Shown here piece by piece: positions 46,421 to 54,166 of a stretch of 64,000 nt of DNA; the first letter of the stretch is position 1, and each line of letters opens with the position of its first letter. A model generated the notes under the pieces. That model did not search any database. It was not told the origin of the DNA and was given only the letters and a program-made list of their open reading frames with translations. Both the position numbers and the translations under genes were made by a program. Origin of the DNA: an uncultured Chitinophagaceae bacterium (GTDB taxonomy: Bacteria > Bacteroidota > Bacteroidia > Chitinophagales > Chitinophagaceae); contig CALJNC010000021.1 of the NCBI GenBank assembly GCA_937981995.1, forward strand, positions 1-64,000. Direction: 5' to 3'.

Positions 46421-46876
46421 ATGAGAACTCTTATAAATGCTCCTCTTTTACTTTTAGTAGTTGGATTGACGTTGATTGTAACTAGTTGTGCAAAAAAAGG
46501 TTGTATTGATGAAGATGCAACAACTTATAGTTCAAGTGCCAAAAAGGATGATGGAACTTGTCGTTATGAAGGGTCAAAAGTATTTTGGATAAGTGATTCC
46601 TCAGCGCAGCAGATGCTCAATGATGGTATTCAAAGTCTTACTTTATATATAGAAGATGATATTGAAGCCCAAATCCAACTGACCAGTCAAACCTTCACTG
46701 TGTCGCCAGACTGTGGCGATGCCAATGCCACTACTGTTGTACGCAATTTATTAAGTGCAAGAACCAGGGCTTTTTCGTATAGGGTATTAGATGACCAAAG
46801 CGTAAAACGTTGGGCTGGTGCTTTTACCATGAATGGAAACCAGTGTGAACCATTTGAGCTAGTATATTTTCCATAA
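46421..46876 (+). CDS. Small secreted lipoprotein with a GC-x-D-x-A-T...DDGTC motif
   Basis: A predicted lipoprotein of 151 residues and unknown function. The signal has a lipobox VTSC (lipidated Cys23). Right after it is the motif GCIDEDATTYSSSAKKDDGTC, close to the GCTDPxAxNYNxxAxxDDGSC repeat common in Bacteroidota surface proteins; only one copy is present. The rest is a small beta-rich domain with a Cys pair (SPDCGDAN, NGNQCEPF). A TAGTTTTA box (46409-46416, one mismatch) lies 4 bases before the ATG. Confidence 0.8.
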   Translation: MRTLINAPLLLLVVGLTLIVTSCAKKGCIDEDATTYSSSAKKDDGTCRYEGSKVFWISDSSAQQMLNDGIQSLTLYIEDDIEAQIQLTSQTFTVSPDCGDANATTVVRNLLSARTRAFSYRVLDDQSVKRWAGAFTMNGNQCEPFELVYFP

Positions 46877-46969
46877 TCTGCTGCTTTATTTAATACTTTT
46901 TGTTGATCCTTTCTATTTTAAAATGAAAGTCTAATATTAAACGGATACCCTTACTTTTACACCTCGGGT

Positions 46970-47875
46970 ATGCAAAACAAGAGCGCTTCTAATCTTAATG
47001 ACTTCAATCGATTTGATACAGATCTGGGTGGCTTAGATTCTTTTCTGAATTTTCAGATTATTCATATTCGCAATTTTGCGCTTACGCCAGGTACAATTAT
47101 TCTGATGTTATTGGTTTTTGCTGTTGCATGGTTTGCGTTGCGTGTAATGCGCCGCGTGATTATAGGCAGTCGTACTGAGGAAAATGTAGAGTACGGGCGA
47201 CGGTCTAGCATTTTCATGATTGCTAAATATTTATTGTATGTGCTCACTTTTGTGCTGTTGCTTGAAGTCAATGGAATTGGATTGAATGCTCTATTAGTGA
47301 GTTCGGCGGCACTTCTTGTAGGCATTGGAATGGGGTTACAGAATATATTTTCTGATTTAGTTTCTGGCTTGTTTTTATTATTTGAACGCCCAATTGAACT
47401 TGGCGATATAATTGAGGTAGACGATATCGTAGGAAAAATTCAAGTGATTAAGTTGCGTCATACAGTAGTGGTGGACAGGGATGGGGTAAATTTGATTGTA
47501 CCTAATCATAAGTTTGTAACCGAAAAAGTAATCAACTGGAGCTTAAATAAAGATGAGCGCAGGTTTATACTCCATGTTGGTGTTGATTATAATTCTGATC
47601 CGCAGCAAGTATCGTCCATCTTAAAAGCAGTTGCAAGATCAAACTCATTTGTAATTAAGGATAACCCTTTATACTCAGTTATGGTTCGTTTTAGTGATTT
47701 TGGGGAATCTTCCTTAGATTTTGAATTAATTTTCTGGACACGCCATTCATTCATAGTAGAAAATATTATGAGCGACATGCGTTTTCAAATATTTGCTGAG
47801 TTTAAGAAAGAAGGGATTCAAATACCTTTTCCGCAACGAGATTTGCATATCAAAAGTGGTAGGCTAAATAATTAA
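46970..47875 (+). CDS. mscS: MscS-family mechanosensitive channel
   Basis: A small-conductance mechanosensitive channel of 301 residues that releases solutes under osmotic downshock. The N-terminal membrane helices (about 27-52 and 75-100) are followed by the pore helix SSAALLVGIGMGLQNIFSDLVSGLFLLFERPIELGDIIEV, the MscS signature, and a cytoplasmic alpha/beta domain (VPNHKFVTEKVINWS). There is an upstream TACTTTTA box at 46952-46959. It appears to be transcribed alone. Confidence 0.94.
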   Translation: MQNKSASNLNDFNRFDTDLGGLDSFLNFQIIHIRNFALTPGTIILMLLVFAVAWFALRVMRRVIIGSRTEENVEYGRRSSIFMIAKYLLYVLTFVLLLEVNGIGLNALLVSSAALLVGIGMGLQNIFSDLVSGLFLLFERPIELGDIIEVDDIVGKIQVIKLRHTVVVDRDGVNLIVPNHKFVTEKVINWSLNKDERRFILHVGVDYNSDPQQVSSILKAVARSNSFVIKDNPLYSVMVRFSDFGESSLDFELIFWTRHSFIVENIMSDMRFQIFAEFKKEGIQIPFPQRDLHIKSGRLNN

Positions 47876-47953
47876 TGTAGGTACGGCTTACTTGCAATAG
47901 GAGCTAATCAAAAAACAAAACTAGCTACACGCAACTAACTTCTCACGACTTCC

Positions 47954-47961
47954 TATATTTG
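47954..47961 (+). promoter_or_regulatory. -7 box of ychF
   Basis: TATATTTG, an exact TAnnTTTG match, 22 bases before the ychF ATG at 47984. Confidence 0.6.
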
Positions 47962-47983
47962 TGCCCAATTAAATCTAAAAGTT

Positions 47984-49084
47984 ATGGCTTTAAAAGTTGG
48001 AATCGTTGGTTTGCCAAATGTTGGAAAATCAACTTTATTTAATGCAGTAAATCAGCAAGCTCAAGCGCAGGCGAGTAATTATCGTTTCTGTACTATTGAT
48101 CCCAATGTAGGTCAGGTTGATGTGCCCGATGCGCGTATTGATAAATTAGCTGAATTGGTAAGCCCAGAAAGAGTGATGCCTACTAGTATTGAATTTGTAG
48201 ATATTGCAGGATTGGTAAAAGGAGCTAGTAAAGGAGAAGGTCTTGGAAATAAGTTTTTAGCAAATATTAGAGAGGTGGATGCTATAACGCATGTAATACG
48301 ATGTTTTGAAGATGAAAATATTTTGCGCGAAGAAGGTGAAATTAACCCTGTAGGTGATATGGAAATTATTGATACTGAGTTGCAGCTTAAAGATTTAGAA
48401 AGCGTAGACAAGCAATTAGAGCGTAATAATAAAATTGCCAAGAATGGAGATGCAAAAGCTAAAGAGACGGTTGCTATTCTTGAAAAGTGTAAAGCGCACT
48501 TGATAGAAGGTAACAGTATTCGCACCATGGATTTGGTAGATGAAGAATGGGCAATGGTCAATGAGTTGTTTTTATTAACGTCTAAGCCAGTGCTTTACGT
48601 TGCTAATGTAGACGAGGCATCTATGCTTACAGGGAATAAATATTCTGAAGCTTTAATTGCCGCAGTTGCTGCTGAAGGGAATGAAGTAATTGTAATGAAT
48701 AATAATATTGAAGCGGAAATTAGTGTAATGGAGGATGCGGATGACCGTGCCATGTTTTTGGAAGAATATAAGTTAGAAGAACCTGGTTTAAGCAGATTAA
48801 TACGAAGTGCATATACTTTATTAAACTTGATTACGTATTTCACAGCTGGTGTTCAGGAGGTAAGAGCTTGGACCGTATTAAAAGGGTGGAAAGCACCAAA
48901 AGCTGCTGGTGTAATTCATACTGATTTTGAAAAAGGTTTTATTAAAGCGGAGGTAATTGGTTATAATGATTATGTAAGCCTAGGCTCAGAAGCGGCCGCA
49001 AAGGAAGCTGGTAAGCTACGTATTGAAGGTAAAGAATATGTGGTATGTGATGGAGATGTAATGCACTTTAGATTTAATGTTTAA
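47984..49084 (+). CDS. ychF: Ribosome-associated ATPase YchF
   Basis: A universally conserved P-loop protein of 366 residues that binds ATP rather than GTP and acts on the ribosome and in the oxidative-stress response. Motifs are the P-loop GLPNVGKSTLF (residues 7-17), FVDIAGLVKGASKGEGLGNKFL, the altered G4 region YVANVDE in place of NKxD, and a C-terminal TGS domain (ITYFTAGVQEVRAWTVLKGWKAPKAAGVIHTDFEKGF, read in parts). It ends at an intrinsic terminator. Confidence 0.97.
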   Translation: MALKVGIVGLPNVGKSTLFNAVNQQAQAQASNYRFCTIDPNVGQVDVPDARIDKLAELVSPERVMPTSIEFVDIAGLVKGASKGEGLGNKFLANIREVDAITHVIRCFEDENILREEGEINPVGDMEIIDTELQLKDLESVDKQLERNNKIAKNGDAKAKETVAILEKCKAHLIEGNSIRTMDLVDEEWAMVNELFLLTSKPVLYVANVDEASMLTGNKYSEALIAAVAAEGNEVIVMNNNIEAEISVMEDADDRAMFLEEYKLEEPGLSRLIRSAYTLLNLITYFTAGVQEVRAWTVLKGWKAPKAAGVIHTDFEKGFIKAEVIGYNDYVSLGSEAAAKEAGKLRIEGKEYVVCDGDVMHFRFNV

Positions 49085-49104
49085 TTAATTAAAAATGATA
49101 ATAA

Positions 49105-49133
49105 AAAGGGAGCGCTTCAATAGCGCTCCTTTT
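49105..49133 (+). terminator. Intrinsic terminator between ychF and the convergent T9SS gene
   Basis: Stem GGAGCGCT/AGCGCTCC with flanking A/T pairs, loop TCAAT, followed by a T run. It lies between two convergent genes and, with A/T flanks on both sides, may serve both. Confidence 0.85.
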
Positions 49134-49153
49134 ATAATTATAGGGTTGTCTTT

Positions 49154-50155
49154 TTATTTGATAAATACTTTTTCAAATTTTAAAATGTCATTCTTAGAAC
49201 TAATTGTAGCAATGTAATTGCCTGATAAAATTGCAGGAATACTTATTTCATTGTTAGTAATATCAGAAGAAAATACTTTGCTTCCTTTAAGATCAAATAA
49301 TGCAAATTCTAAATCAGAATTAAAGTCAACACCGCTAATTTTAATTGTTTGATCAATAAGGGTAGGGTAAATTTTAATAGTTGTAGTGTTTATACTTGTA
49401 CTAGTGCGTACAATTTTTGAATAGAATTTTTCGCCATCATTACTTACTTCTTTGATTCTGTAGTAAGTTTCATTTGAATTTTCAATATCCTTAAAGCTAT
49501 AGCTGTCGCTTCCAATGGTATAAATTGTCGTAAGTAGTTTAAAGTCATTTCCGTTAGCGCTTCTTTCGATTTCAAAATGGTTTACGTTTTCTTCTCTTTC
49601 GGTTTCAAAAGTTACCAATACATGATCAGCAAATTTTTGAGCTTTTACATTCGTAAAGTTTACAGGTAAAGCTACATTGGTTGCAGCTGCTGAATTCCAC
49701 ATGTCTCCTCCAGTGCCTGATCCATTTACTGCATTTCCCACAGCATTGAAAGTTGCGGCAGTGCCACCTGTAGCAGGTGCTGTCCATGTTAAATTAAAAG
49801 TTGCGGTATTGCTTACCATGCTTTTTCTTTTGTTGTGACCCGCACTCATATTGCCTGATTGAATGGTTACATCTGCATCAGTTGTGGTAAGCGTTCCAAT
49901 ATTTGTTTGAACCTGAAAACCGGCTTGATTATTCATGGTATTGGTTATAGTAACTGTAATTGGGTAAGCTGCACTAGGCGTATAAAAAGTTGGAAGACCA
50001 TTTACAGCAACTGTAGTAGCGGCATTTGCGCCACCGTGGCATCCGCAACTAGATGTATAGCCAGAAAAGCCTGAGCTATAGGAGGTATTCAATGCAGTAT
50101 ATGCACCCAATCCAAGTATTAATAATAATGAGGTGAGTAAAGATTTTTGTTTCAT
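49154..50155 (-). CDS. Choice-of-anchor V domain protein with T9SS tail, copy A
   Basis: A secreted protein of 333 residues: signal-like N-terminus (SLLTSLLLILGLGAYTALN), then a choice-of-anchor V domain (GLPTFYTPSAAYPITVTITN, AGFQVQTNIGTLTTTDAD, SAGHNKRKSMVSNTATFNLTWTAPA), a linker and a C-terminal T9SS sorting domain (KIYPTLIDQTIKISGVDF, LKGSKVFSSD, LSGNYIATIS). Just after the signal it has SSCGCHGG, a CxCH in place of the CxxCH found in the neighbouring copy. It is the downstream member of a tandem pair, probably a duplication. Confidence 0.88.
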   Translation of the reverse strand: MKQKSLLTSLLLILGLGAYTALNTSYSSGFSGYTSSCGCHGGANAATTVAVNGLPTFYTPSAAYPITVTITNTMNNQAGFQVQTNIGTLTTTDADVTIQSGNMSAGHNKRKSMVSNTATFNLTWTAPATGGTAATFNAVGNAVNGSGTGGDMWNSAAATNVALPVNFTNVKAQKFADHVLVTFETEREENVNHFEIERSANGNDFKLLTTIYTIGSDSYSFKDIENSNETYYRIKEVSNDGEKFYSKIVRTSTSINTTTIKIYPTLIDQTIKISGVDFNSDLEFALFDLKGSKVFSSDITNNEISIPAILSGNYIATISSKNDILKFEKVFIK

Positions 50156-50266
50156 AGTTGAGATTTTATTTCAACTAAGGTACAAACTATATTTTTAAAA
50201 AGAAATATGACTTTTAAATCCATCTCAGTAAGCGATGGATAGAAGAAAGCAACAATAGCAGATTAT

Positions 50267-51286
50267 TTATTTCATAATAACTTTCTTAATAAGTACAGAT
50301 TCCTTATTATCAATAAGTTGAATAATATAGTTTCCATGTGGAAGTTGTTTCTCAATAGAAAATATTCCATTATTTACCAAGGAGGAAACTACAGGTGCTC
50401 CAAGCATATTGTAAAGAACTGCTTTAACGTTGGTGTACTCATTTAGACCTTTGATTGTAAAAGTTTGATTGTTACTTATGGTAGGGTAAATGTTCAAATC
50501 GTTCTCTCCGGAAATTTTTGCAGAAACAATTTCAGAATAGGTTGTTTTATTATCAAGGTCAGTTTCTTTGATTCTGTAATAGTAATTAGTGTTCTTTTCA
50601 ATTTCGAAATCATTGCTTATATAATTTCCGTTGCCTTTTGGTTGTATTAATTGTATTGATTTAAAATCTGTATTTTCTTTTCTTCTTTCTATTTCAAATG
50701 ACTGAATGTTTTTTTCCTCAGCAGTTTCAAAATTTAATTGGATATGATCTTCTCTTGCAATGGCATTTACATTCACAAAAAGTACCGGTAGTGCAATATT
50801 ACTTATTGTTATAAAAGCTCCACTATCACCATTTGTATTGCCCGTGCCATTTGCGCCAATTCCTTGCGCGCCAAAATTGGCAATGGTACTGCCCGTTGCA
50901 GGTGCCGTCCACATTACGTTGAAAGTTGAAACGCCGCTTATCATTCCTTTAGGCGTATTATGTCCCGCGCTTCTGCCATCAGGGTAATTTGAAATGCCTG
51001 GATCTGAATTGGTAATAGTGCCTATGTTTGATCGTATTTGAAAACCTGCAACTAGTTTGGAGCTATTTGTAACAGTTACACTTAAGGGGTAAGATTGACC
51101 ATGCGTGTAATAGGTAGGTAAGCCATTGATAGCAATAGCAGTAGTTGGAGCACTTCCGCTATGGCATGTTACACAAGTTGTATTGGAGTAAGAGCCAAAG
51201 CCGCTACTATAGGAAGTGTTTAATACAGTATAAGAACCTAGTCCTATGATTAATAGTAAACTAGTAAGTAAAGATTTTTTTTTCAT
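50267..51286 (-). CDS. Choice-of-anchor V domain protein with T9SS tail, copy B (CxxCH)
   Basis: The 339-residue paralogue of copy A, with nearly the same signal region (SLLTSLLLIIGLGSYTVLN). It has TTCVTCHSGS, a canonical CxxCH c-type haem attachment motif, at about residues 38-42. The choice-of-anchor V domain follows (GLPTYYTHGQSYPLSVTVTN, AGFQIRSNIGTITNSD, SAGHNTPKGMISG), then a T9SS tail (NIYPTISNNQTFTIKG, MLGAPVVSSL, LPHGNYIIQL). Haem binding would fit the cytochrome-maturation genes nearby but is inferred only. A weak 7-bp hairpin (50218-50240) follows its stop. Confidence 0.88.
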   Translation of the reverse strand: MKKKSLLTSLLLIIGLGSYTVLNTSYSSGFGSYSNTTCVTCHSGSAPTTAIAINGLPTYYTHGQSYPLSVTVTNSSKLVAGFQIRSNIGTITNSDPGISNYPDGRSAGHNTPKGMISGVSTFNVMWTAPATGSTIANFGAQGIGANGTGNTNGDSGAFITISNIALPVLFVNVNAIAREDHIQLNFETAEEKNIQSFEIERRKENTDFKSIQLIQPKGNGNYISNDFEIEKNTNYYYRIKETDLDNKTTYSEIVSAKISGENDLNIYPTISNNQTFTIKGLNEYTNVKAVLYNMLGAPVVSSLVNNGIFSIEKQLPHGNYIIQLIDNKESVLIKKVIMK

Positions 51287-51327
51287 AACAAGTATATATT
51301 TAGGGTAACAAAAATTAGACCAAAACC

Positions 51328-51966
51328 TTAAAACAATCCATTGACCTCAGCATTTACCATACTAATTACTTTGGCTGTATCCTCTTTATTCTCCGCGAAG
51401 TTTATTTTATCTATATCAATAATCAAAACTTTACCTGCTTTGTAATTCTTAATCCAGGTATTGTAATATTCATTTAGTCTTTTTAAGTAATCGAGACGAA
51501 TGTTCTCTTCATACTCTCTGCCACGTTTTTGAATTTGACCTACCAAGGCTGGTACACTTGCACGTAAGTAAATTAATAAATCGGGTGGATTTACCATTTC
51601 GGTTAAGGTGCCAAAGAAGTTACTGTAGTTTTCAAAATCGCGTTTACTCATTAGGCCCATCTCATGTAAGTTAGGAGCAAAGATATTTGCATCTTCATAA
51701 ATTGTTCTATCCTGTATTACTACTTGATCTCCTTTTTGTATGTCTACTAATTGCTTTAATCGACTATTTAAAAAGAAAATCTGAAGATTGAAACTCCAGC
51801 GAGGCATATCCTTATAGAAGTCATCTAAATAAGGATTGTTTTCAACGTCCTCATAATTAGGAGACCAGTTGAAATGTTTCGCTAATATTTTAGTAAGTGT
51901 AGTTTTACCAGCGCCTATATTTCCGGCTACTGCTACGTGCTTTATCTTCTTTTTCTTCTTGGCCAT
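51328..51966 (-). CDS. Deoxynucleoside kinase
   Basis: A cytoplasmic salvage kinase of 212 residues that phosphorylates deoxynucleosides. The P-loop is GNIGAGKTTL (residues 15-24), followed by the substrate-site stretch YEDVENNPYLDDFYKDM, SFNLQIFFLNSR, the DRTIYED (Asp-Arg) motif and a LID region KRGREYEENIRLDYLKRLNEYY. It matches the deoxyadenosine/deoxyguanosine kinase family; base preference cannot be told from sequence. It follows trpS and fits functionally with the nucleoside transporter. Confidence 0.93.
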   Translation of the reverse strand: MAKKKKKIKHVAVAGNIGAGKTTLTKILAKHFNWSPNYEDVENNPYLDDFYKDMPRWSFNLQIFFLNSRLKQLVDIQKGDQVVIQDRTIYEDANIFAPNLHEMGLMSKRDFENYSNFFGTLTEMVNPPDLLIYLRASVPALVGQIQKRGREYEENIRLDYLKRLNEYYNTWIKNYKAGKVLIIDIDKINFAENKEDTAKVISMVNAEVNGLF

Positions 51967-52013
51967 AAATTCAGTGCTAATCTAGTCAATTATATTTTAA
52001 AATGCCAAATGGC

Positions 52014-53009
52014 TTAATAATTAATTCCAATTAATTTTCTAGCATTGGCAAGGGTTTCGCTTGCACTTGCTCTTGCTTTCTCTTTTCCTGCTTGCATAAT
52101 TTTTTGTAACATAGGAATATCGTTTTGCAAATTCGCTGCCTTTTCCCTAATCGGACTTACAAATGCTATCATATCCTCCGCTAGTTGCTTTTTCATATCG
52201 CCATAGCGGATTTCACATTTATTAAAGTCGGCTAAAAATTTATCGTAATTTTCTTCTGAGCTTACTAGTTTCATTAGCATGAAAATATTTTCAATGTAAT
52301 CAGGCATTTCAGAATTTTGCTCAGTAGGTCCGCCATCAGTTTTGGCCTTCATTATTTTCTTTCTGATTTTGTCATCTTCATCTGCTAAGTAAATCGTTGC
52401 GTTTTCATTTTCGCTTTTACTCATTTTTCCTTTGCCGTCTAGGCTTGGTATTTTAATTAGTTGCTCACCAAAATTAAAAGCTGTTGGCTCTGGGAATAAT
52501 TCGCCATATCTATGATTAAATCGTCCTGCAAAGTTTCTTGTCATTTCAAGATGTTGTTCTTGATCTTTTCCTACCGGTACCTTGTGCGCTCGATGTATAA
52601 TAATGTCGGCTGCCATAAGGCTAGGGTAGGTGAGTAAGCCAGCATTAATATTATCTGGCTGTGATCTTGCTTTTTCTTTAAATGAAGCCGTTTTTTCAAG
52701 CTCGCCTTTATAAGCAAGCATATTAAGCATGAGGTACAATTCGGGAATTTCGGGTACGTCACTTTGTACGTACAGGGCTACTTTTTCTGGGTTTAAACCA
52801 CTAGCAATATTTTCGGCTATTACACGGTATACATTGGGTTTTAACTCTTTGGGGTCTGGTAGCGTAGTGAGTGCGTGATAATCCGCGACAAAAAAATAGC
52901 AGTTATAATCATCTTGCATTTTTACATAATTCTGTATCGCGCCAAAGTAATTGCCTAAATGCAAATATCCTGTGCTTCTAATGCCGCTTACTACTACTTC
53001 CTTGCTCAT
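52014..53009 (-). CDS. trpS: Tryptophan--tRNA ligase
   Basis: A class I aminoacyl-tRNA synthetase that charges tRNA-Trp. The 331-residue length is standard. The HIGH-equivalent is TGYLHLGNYFGA (about residues 13-24), KMSKS is GKMSKSENENA, and ADYHALTTL plus GKDQEQHLEMTRNFAGRFN are typical. A TAAATTCG box (one mismatch) lies just upstream on the minus strand. It heads a likely unit with the deoxynucleoside kinase. Confidence 0.97.
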   Translation of the reverse strand: MSKEVVVSGIRSTGYLHLGNYFGAIQNYVKMQDDYNCYFFVADYHALTTLPDPKELKPNVYRVIAENIASGLNPEKVALYVQSDVPEIPELYLMLNMLAYKGELEKTASFKEKARSQPDNINAGLLTYPSLMAADIIIHRAHKVPVGKDQEQHLEMTRNFAGRFNHRYGELFPEPTAFNFGEQLIKIPSLDGKGKMSKSENENATIYLADEDDKIRKKIMKAKTDGGPTEQNSEMPDYIENIFMLMKLVSSEENYDKFLADFNKCEIRYGDMKKQLAEDMIAFVSPIREKAANLQNDIPMLQKIMQAGKEKARASASETLANARKLIGINY

Positions 53010-53071
53010 AAGGCTGCGAATTTACATTGTAGTTTTTTTTTATGTCTTCTTTTGACCTAAATGCTTTACAT

Positions 53072-53101
53072 TTGTATAAAAGTTAGGCTAGACTAACTTT
53101 T
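53072..53101 (+). promoter_or_regulatory. Promoter of the metal ABC operon (-33 TTG, -7 TAACTTTT)
   Basis: TTG at 53072-53074 and TAACTTTT at 53094-53101 are spaced exactly 19 bases, as in the Bacteroidota consensus; the -7 box has one mismatch (T for G at the end). The ATG at 53115 follows 13 bases later. The spacer and -7 box are covered by the palindromic operator. Confidence 0.7.
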
Positions 53102-53102
53102 A
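53077..53102 (+). promoter_or_regulatory. 26-bp near-perfect palindrome, predicted DtxR/MntR-type operator
   Basis: Ten-base arms TAAAAGTTAG and CTAACTTTTA are perfectly inverted around a six-base centre GCTAGA, which itself holds CTAG; only one of 13 pairs fails. TTAGGCTA...CTAA resembles the DtxR/IdeR/MntR box pattern. It lies across the promoter spacer and -7 box of an operon that encodes its own DtxR-like domain, so binding would block RNA polymerase. Confidence 0.8.
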
Positions 53103-53114
53103 CGAATAGAAATT

Positions 53115-54038
53115 ATGAAACAAATATTAGTATTCCTTCTTTGTGCGACAATTTTACTTTGCAGTTGTGACCAAGGTGGAAGTAAGGTCGACGGAGATAA
53201 GTTATATATAGTAACCACTACGCAAATGATAGCAGATGCTGTACGGAATATTGCTGGAGATAAAGCTGAAGTAATTAGTCTGATGGGTCCTGGTGTAGAT
53301 CCGCATTACTATAAAGCCACACAAGGTGATTTAGAAAAACTGACCAAAGCGGATATTATTTTTTATAATGGTTTGCATCTTGAAGGTAAAATGCAAGATG
53401 TGTTTGAAAAATTTGCAAAGAAAAAGTCTGTGGTAGCTGTTACAAAAGATATTCCTAAAGAGGAATTAATTATATCAAGCGACCAAGGGGAAGAAACTAT
53501 TTATGATCCACATGTTTGGCATAGTGTTCTTCTTTGGAAACAAACATTATCAGTAATCTCTAAGACGCTTGCTAAAAAAGATAAAGTAAACTCTAATTCT
53601 TATGAATTGAATTCTTCTACATTATTTGAAGAAATGAAAATGCTGGATATTAATACGAAAGCTACTATCTCGCAGATACCTCAAGAGCAAAGACTTTTAA
53701 TAACCTCGCATGACGCCTTTAATTATTACGGTAAAACCTACGAAATAGAAGTACAAGGCTTACAAGGGATATCTACAGTTAGCGAAATTGGTATTAAAGA
53801 CATTACCGAAATGGTAGACTTAATTATTAAAAGAAAAGTAAAAGCCGTATTTGTAGAATCTTCGGTAAATGAAAGAAACTTAAAAGCTGTAATAGAAGGC
53901 TGTAAAAAGAAAGGATGGGAAGTAAAAATAGGAGGCACTTTATTTTCCGATGCTATGGGAGATGATGATACACCTGAAGGAACTTATGCAGGTATGATAA
54001 AACATAATACAGCTTCCATCGTAAATGCACTTAAGTAG
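53115..54038 (+). CDS. Metal ABC transporter substrate-binding lipoprotein (TroA/ZnuA/YtgA type)
   Basis: The lipid-anchored metal-binding protein of an ABC importer, 307 residues. The lipobox gives lipidated Cys18 (LLCSC). The cluster A-I ligand set is intact: His64 (GVDPHYY), His133 (DPHVWHS), His199 (TSHDAFNYYG) and Asp279 (LFSDAMGD), the His/His/His/Asp set of TroA-like proteins. There is no His-rich loop of the kind seen in dedicated zinc binders. The sequence alone cannot separate Mn, Zn and Fe; the downstream repressor fusion favours Mn or Fe. It is the first gene of the operon, with the operator directly upstream. Confidence 0.92.
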   Translation: MKQILVFLLCATILLCSCDQGGSKVDGDKLYIVTTTQMIADAVRNIAGDKAEVISLMGPGVDPHYYKATQGDLEKLTKADIIFYNGLHLEGKMQDVFEKFAKKKSVVAVTKDIPKEELIISSDQGEETIYDPHVWHSVLLWKQTLSVISKTLAKKDKVNSNSYELNSSTLFEEMKMLDINTKATISQIPQEQRLLITSHDAFNYYGKTYEIEVQGLQGISTVSEIGIKDITEMVDLIIKRKVKAVFVESSVNERNLKAVIEGCKKKGWEVKIGGTLFSDAMGDDDTPEGTYAGMIKHNTASIVNALK

Positions 54039-54046
54039 GCACACCC

Positions 54047-54070
54047 CTAGCCCCTCTCAAGAGGGGAGCT
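54047..54070. repeat. Intergenic hairpin (REP-like) between binding-protein and ATPase genes
   Basis: CCCCTCT and AGAGGGG form a 7-bp G/C-rich stem with a 2-base loop at 54051-54066, set in CCCCTAG...GAGCTGTGG. It is the most G/C-rich spot of the region and lacks a T run, so it is not a classical terminator. It resembles the short palindromic intergenic repeats scattered in Bacteroidota genomes, recalled rather than searched. It could stabilise the upstream message or dampen read-through. Confidence 0.5.
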
Positions 54071-54119
54071 GTGGTTGTGAGAATTTAAGAATGACTTTTC
54101 AACAGCAAGAAACTTTGTT

Positions 54120-54166
54120 TTATTAACCATTTAAACATTAAAAACTAAGCATTAAACATTAAATCA
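54120..54166 (+). repeat. AT-rich leader with short direct repeats before the ATPase gene
   Basis: The 47 bases before the ATG at 54167 contain AAACATTAAA twice and related CATTAAA units, with almost no G or C. Such unstructured A/T-rich leaders favour translation starts in Bacteroidota that lack a Shine-Dalgarno sequence. No exact -7 box was seen. Confidence 0.4.

Noticed and set aside
48112-48561. 149-residue minus-strand ORF opposite ychF
   Set aside because: Shadow of a highly conserved gene; composition Ser/Leu/Ile-rich as expected for antisense.
49154-51286. Possibility that the repeated sequence of the two neighbouring genes marks a mobile element
   Set aside because: The likeness is limited to two complete coding genes with diverged sequence; no terminal inverted repeats or transposase. 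A tandem duplication explains it.
54047-54070. Hairpin read as a rho-independent terminator
   Set aside because: No T run follows the stem on either strand, and the downstream genes clearly belong to the same transporter.
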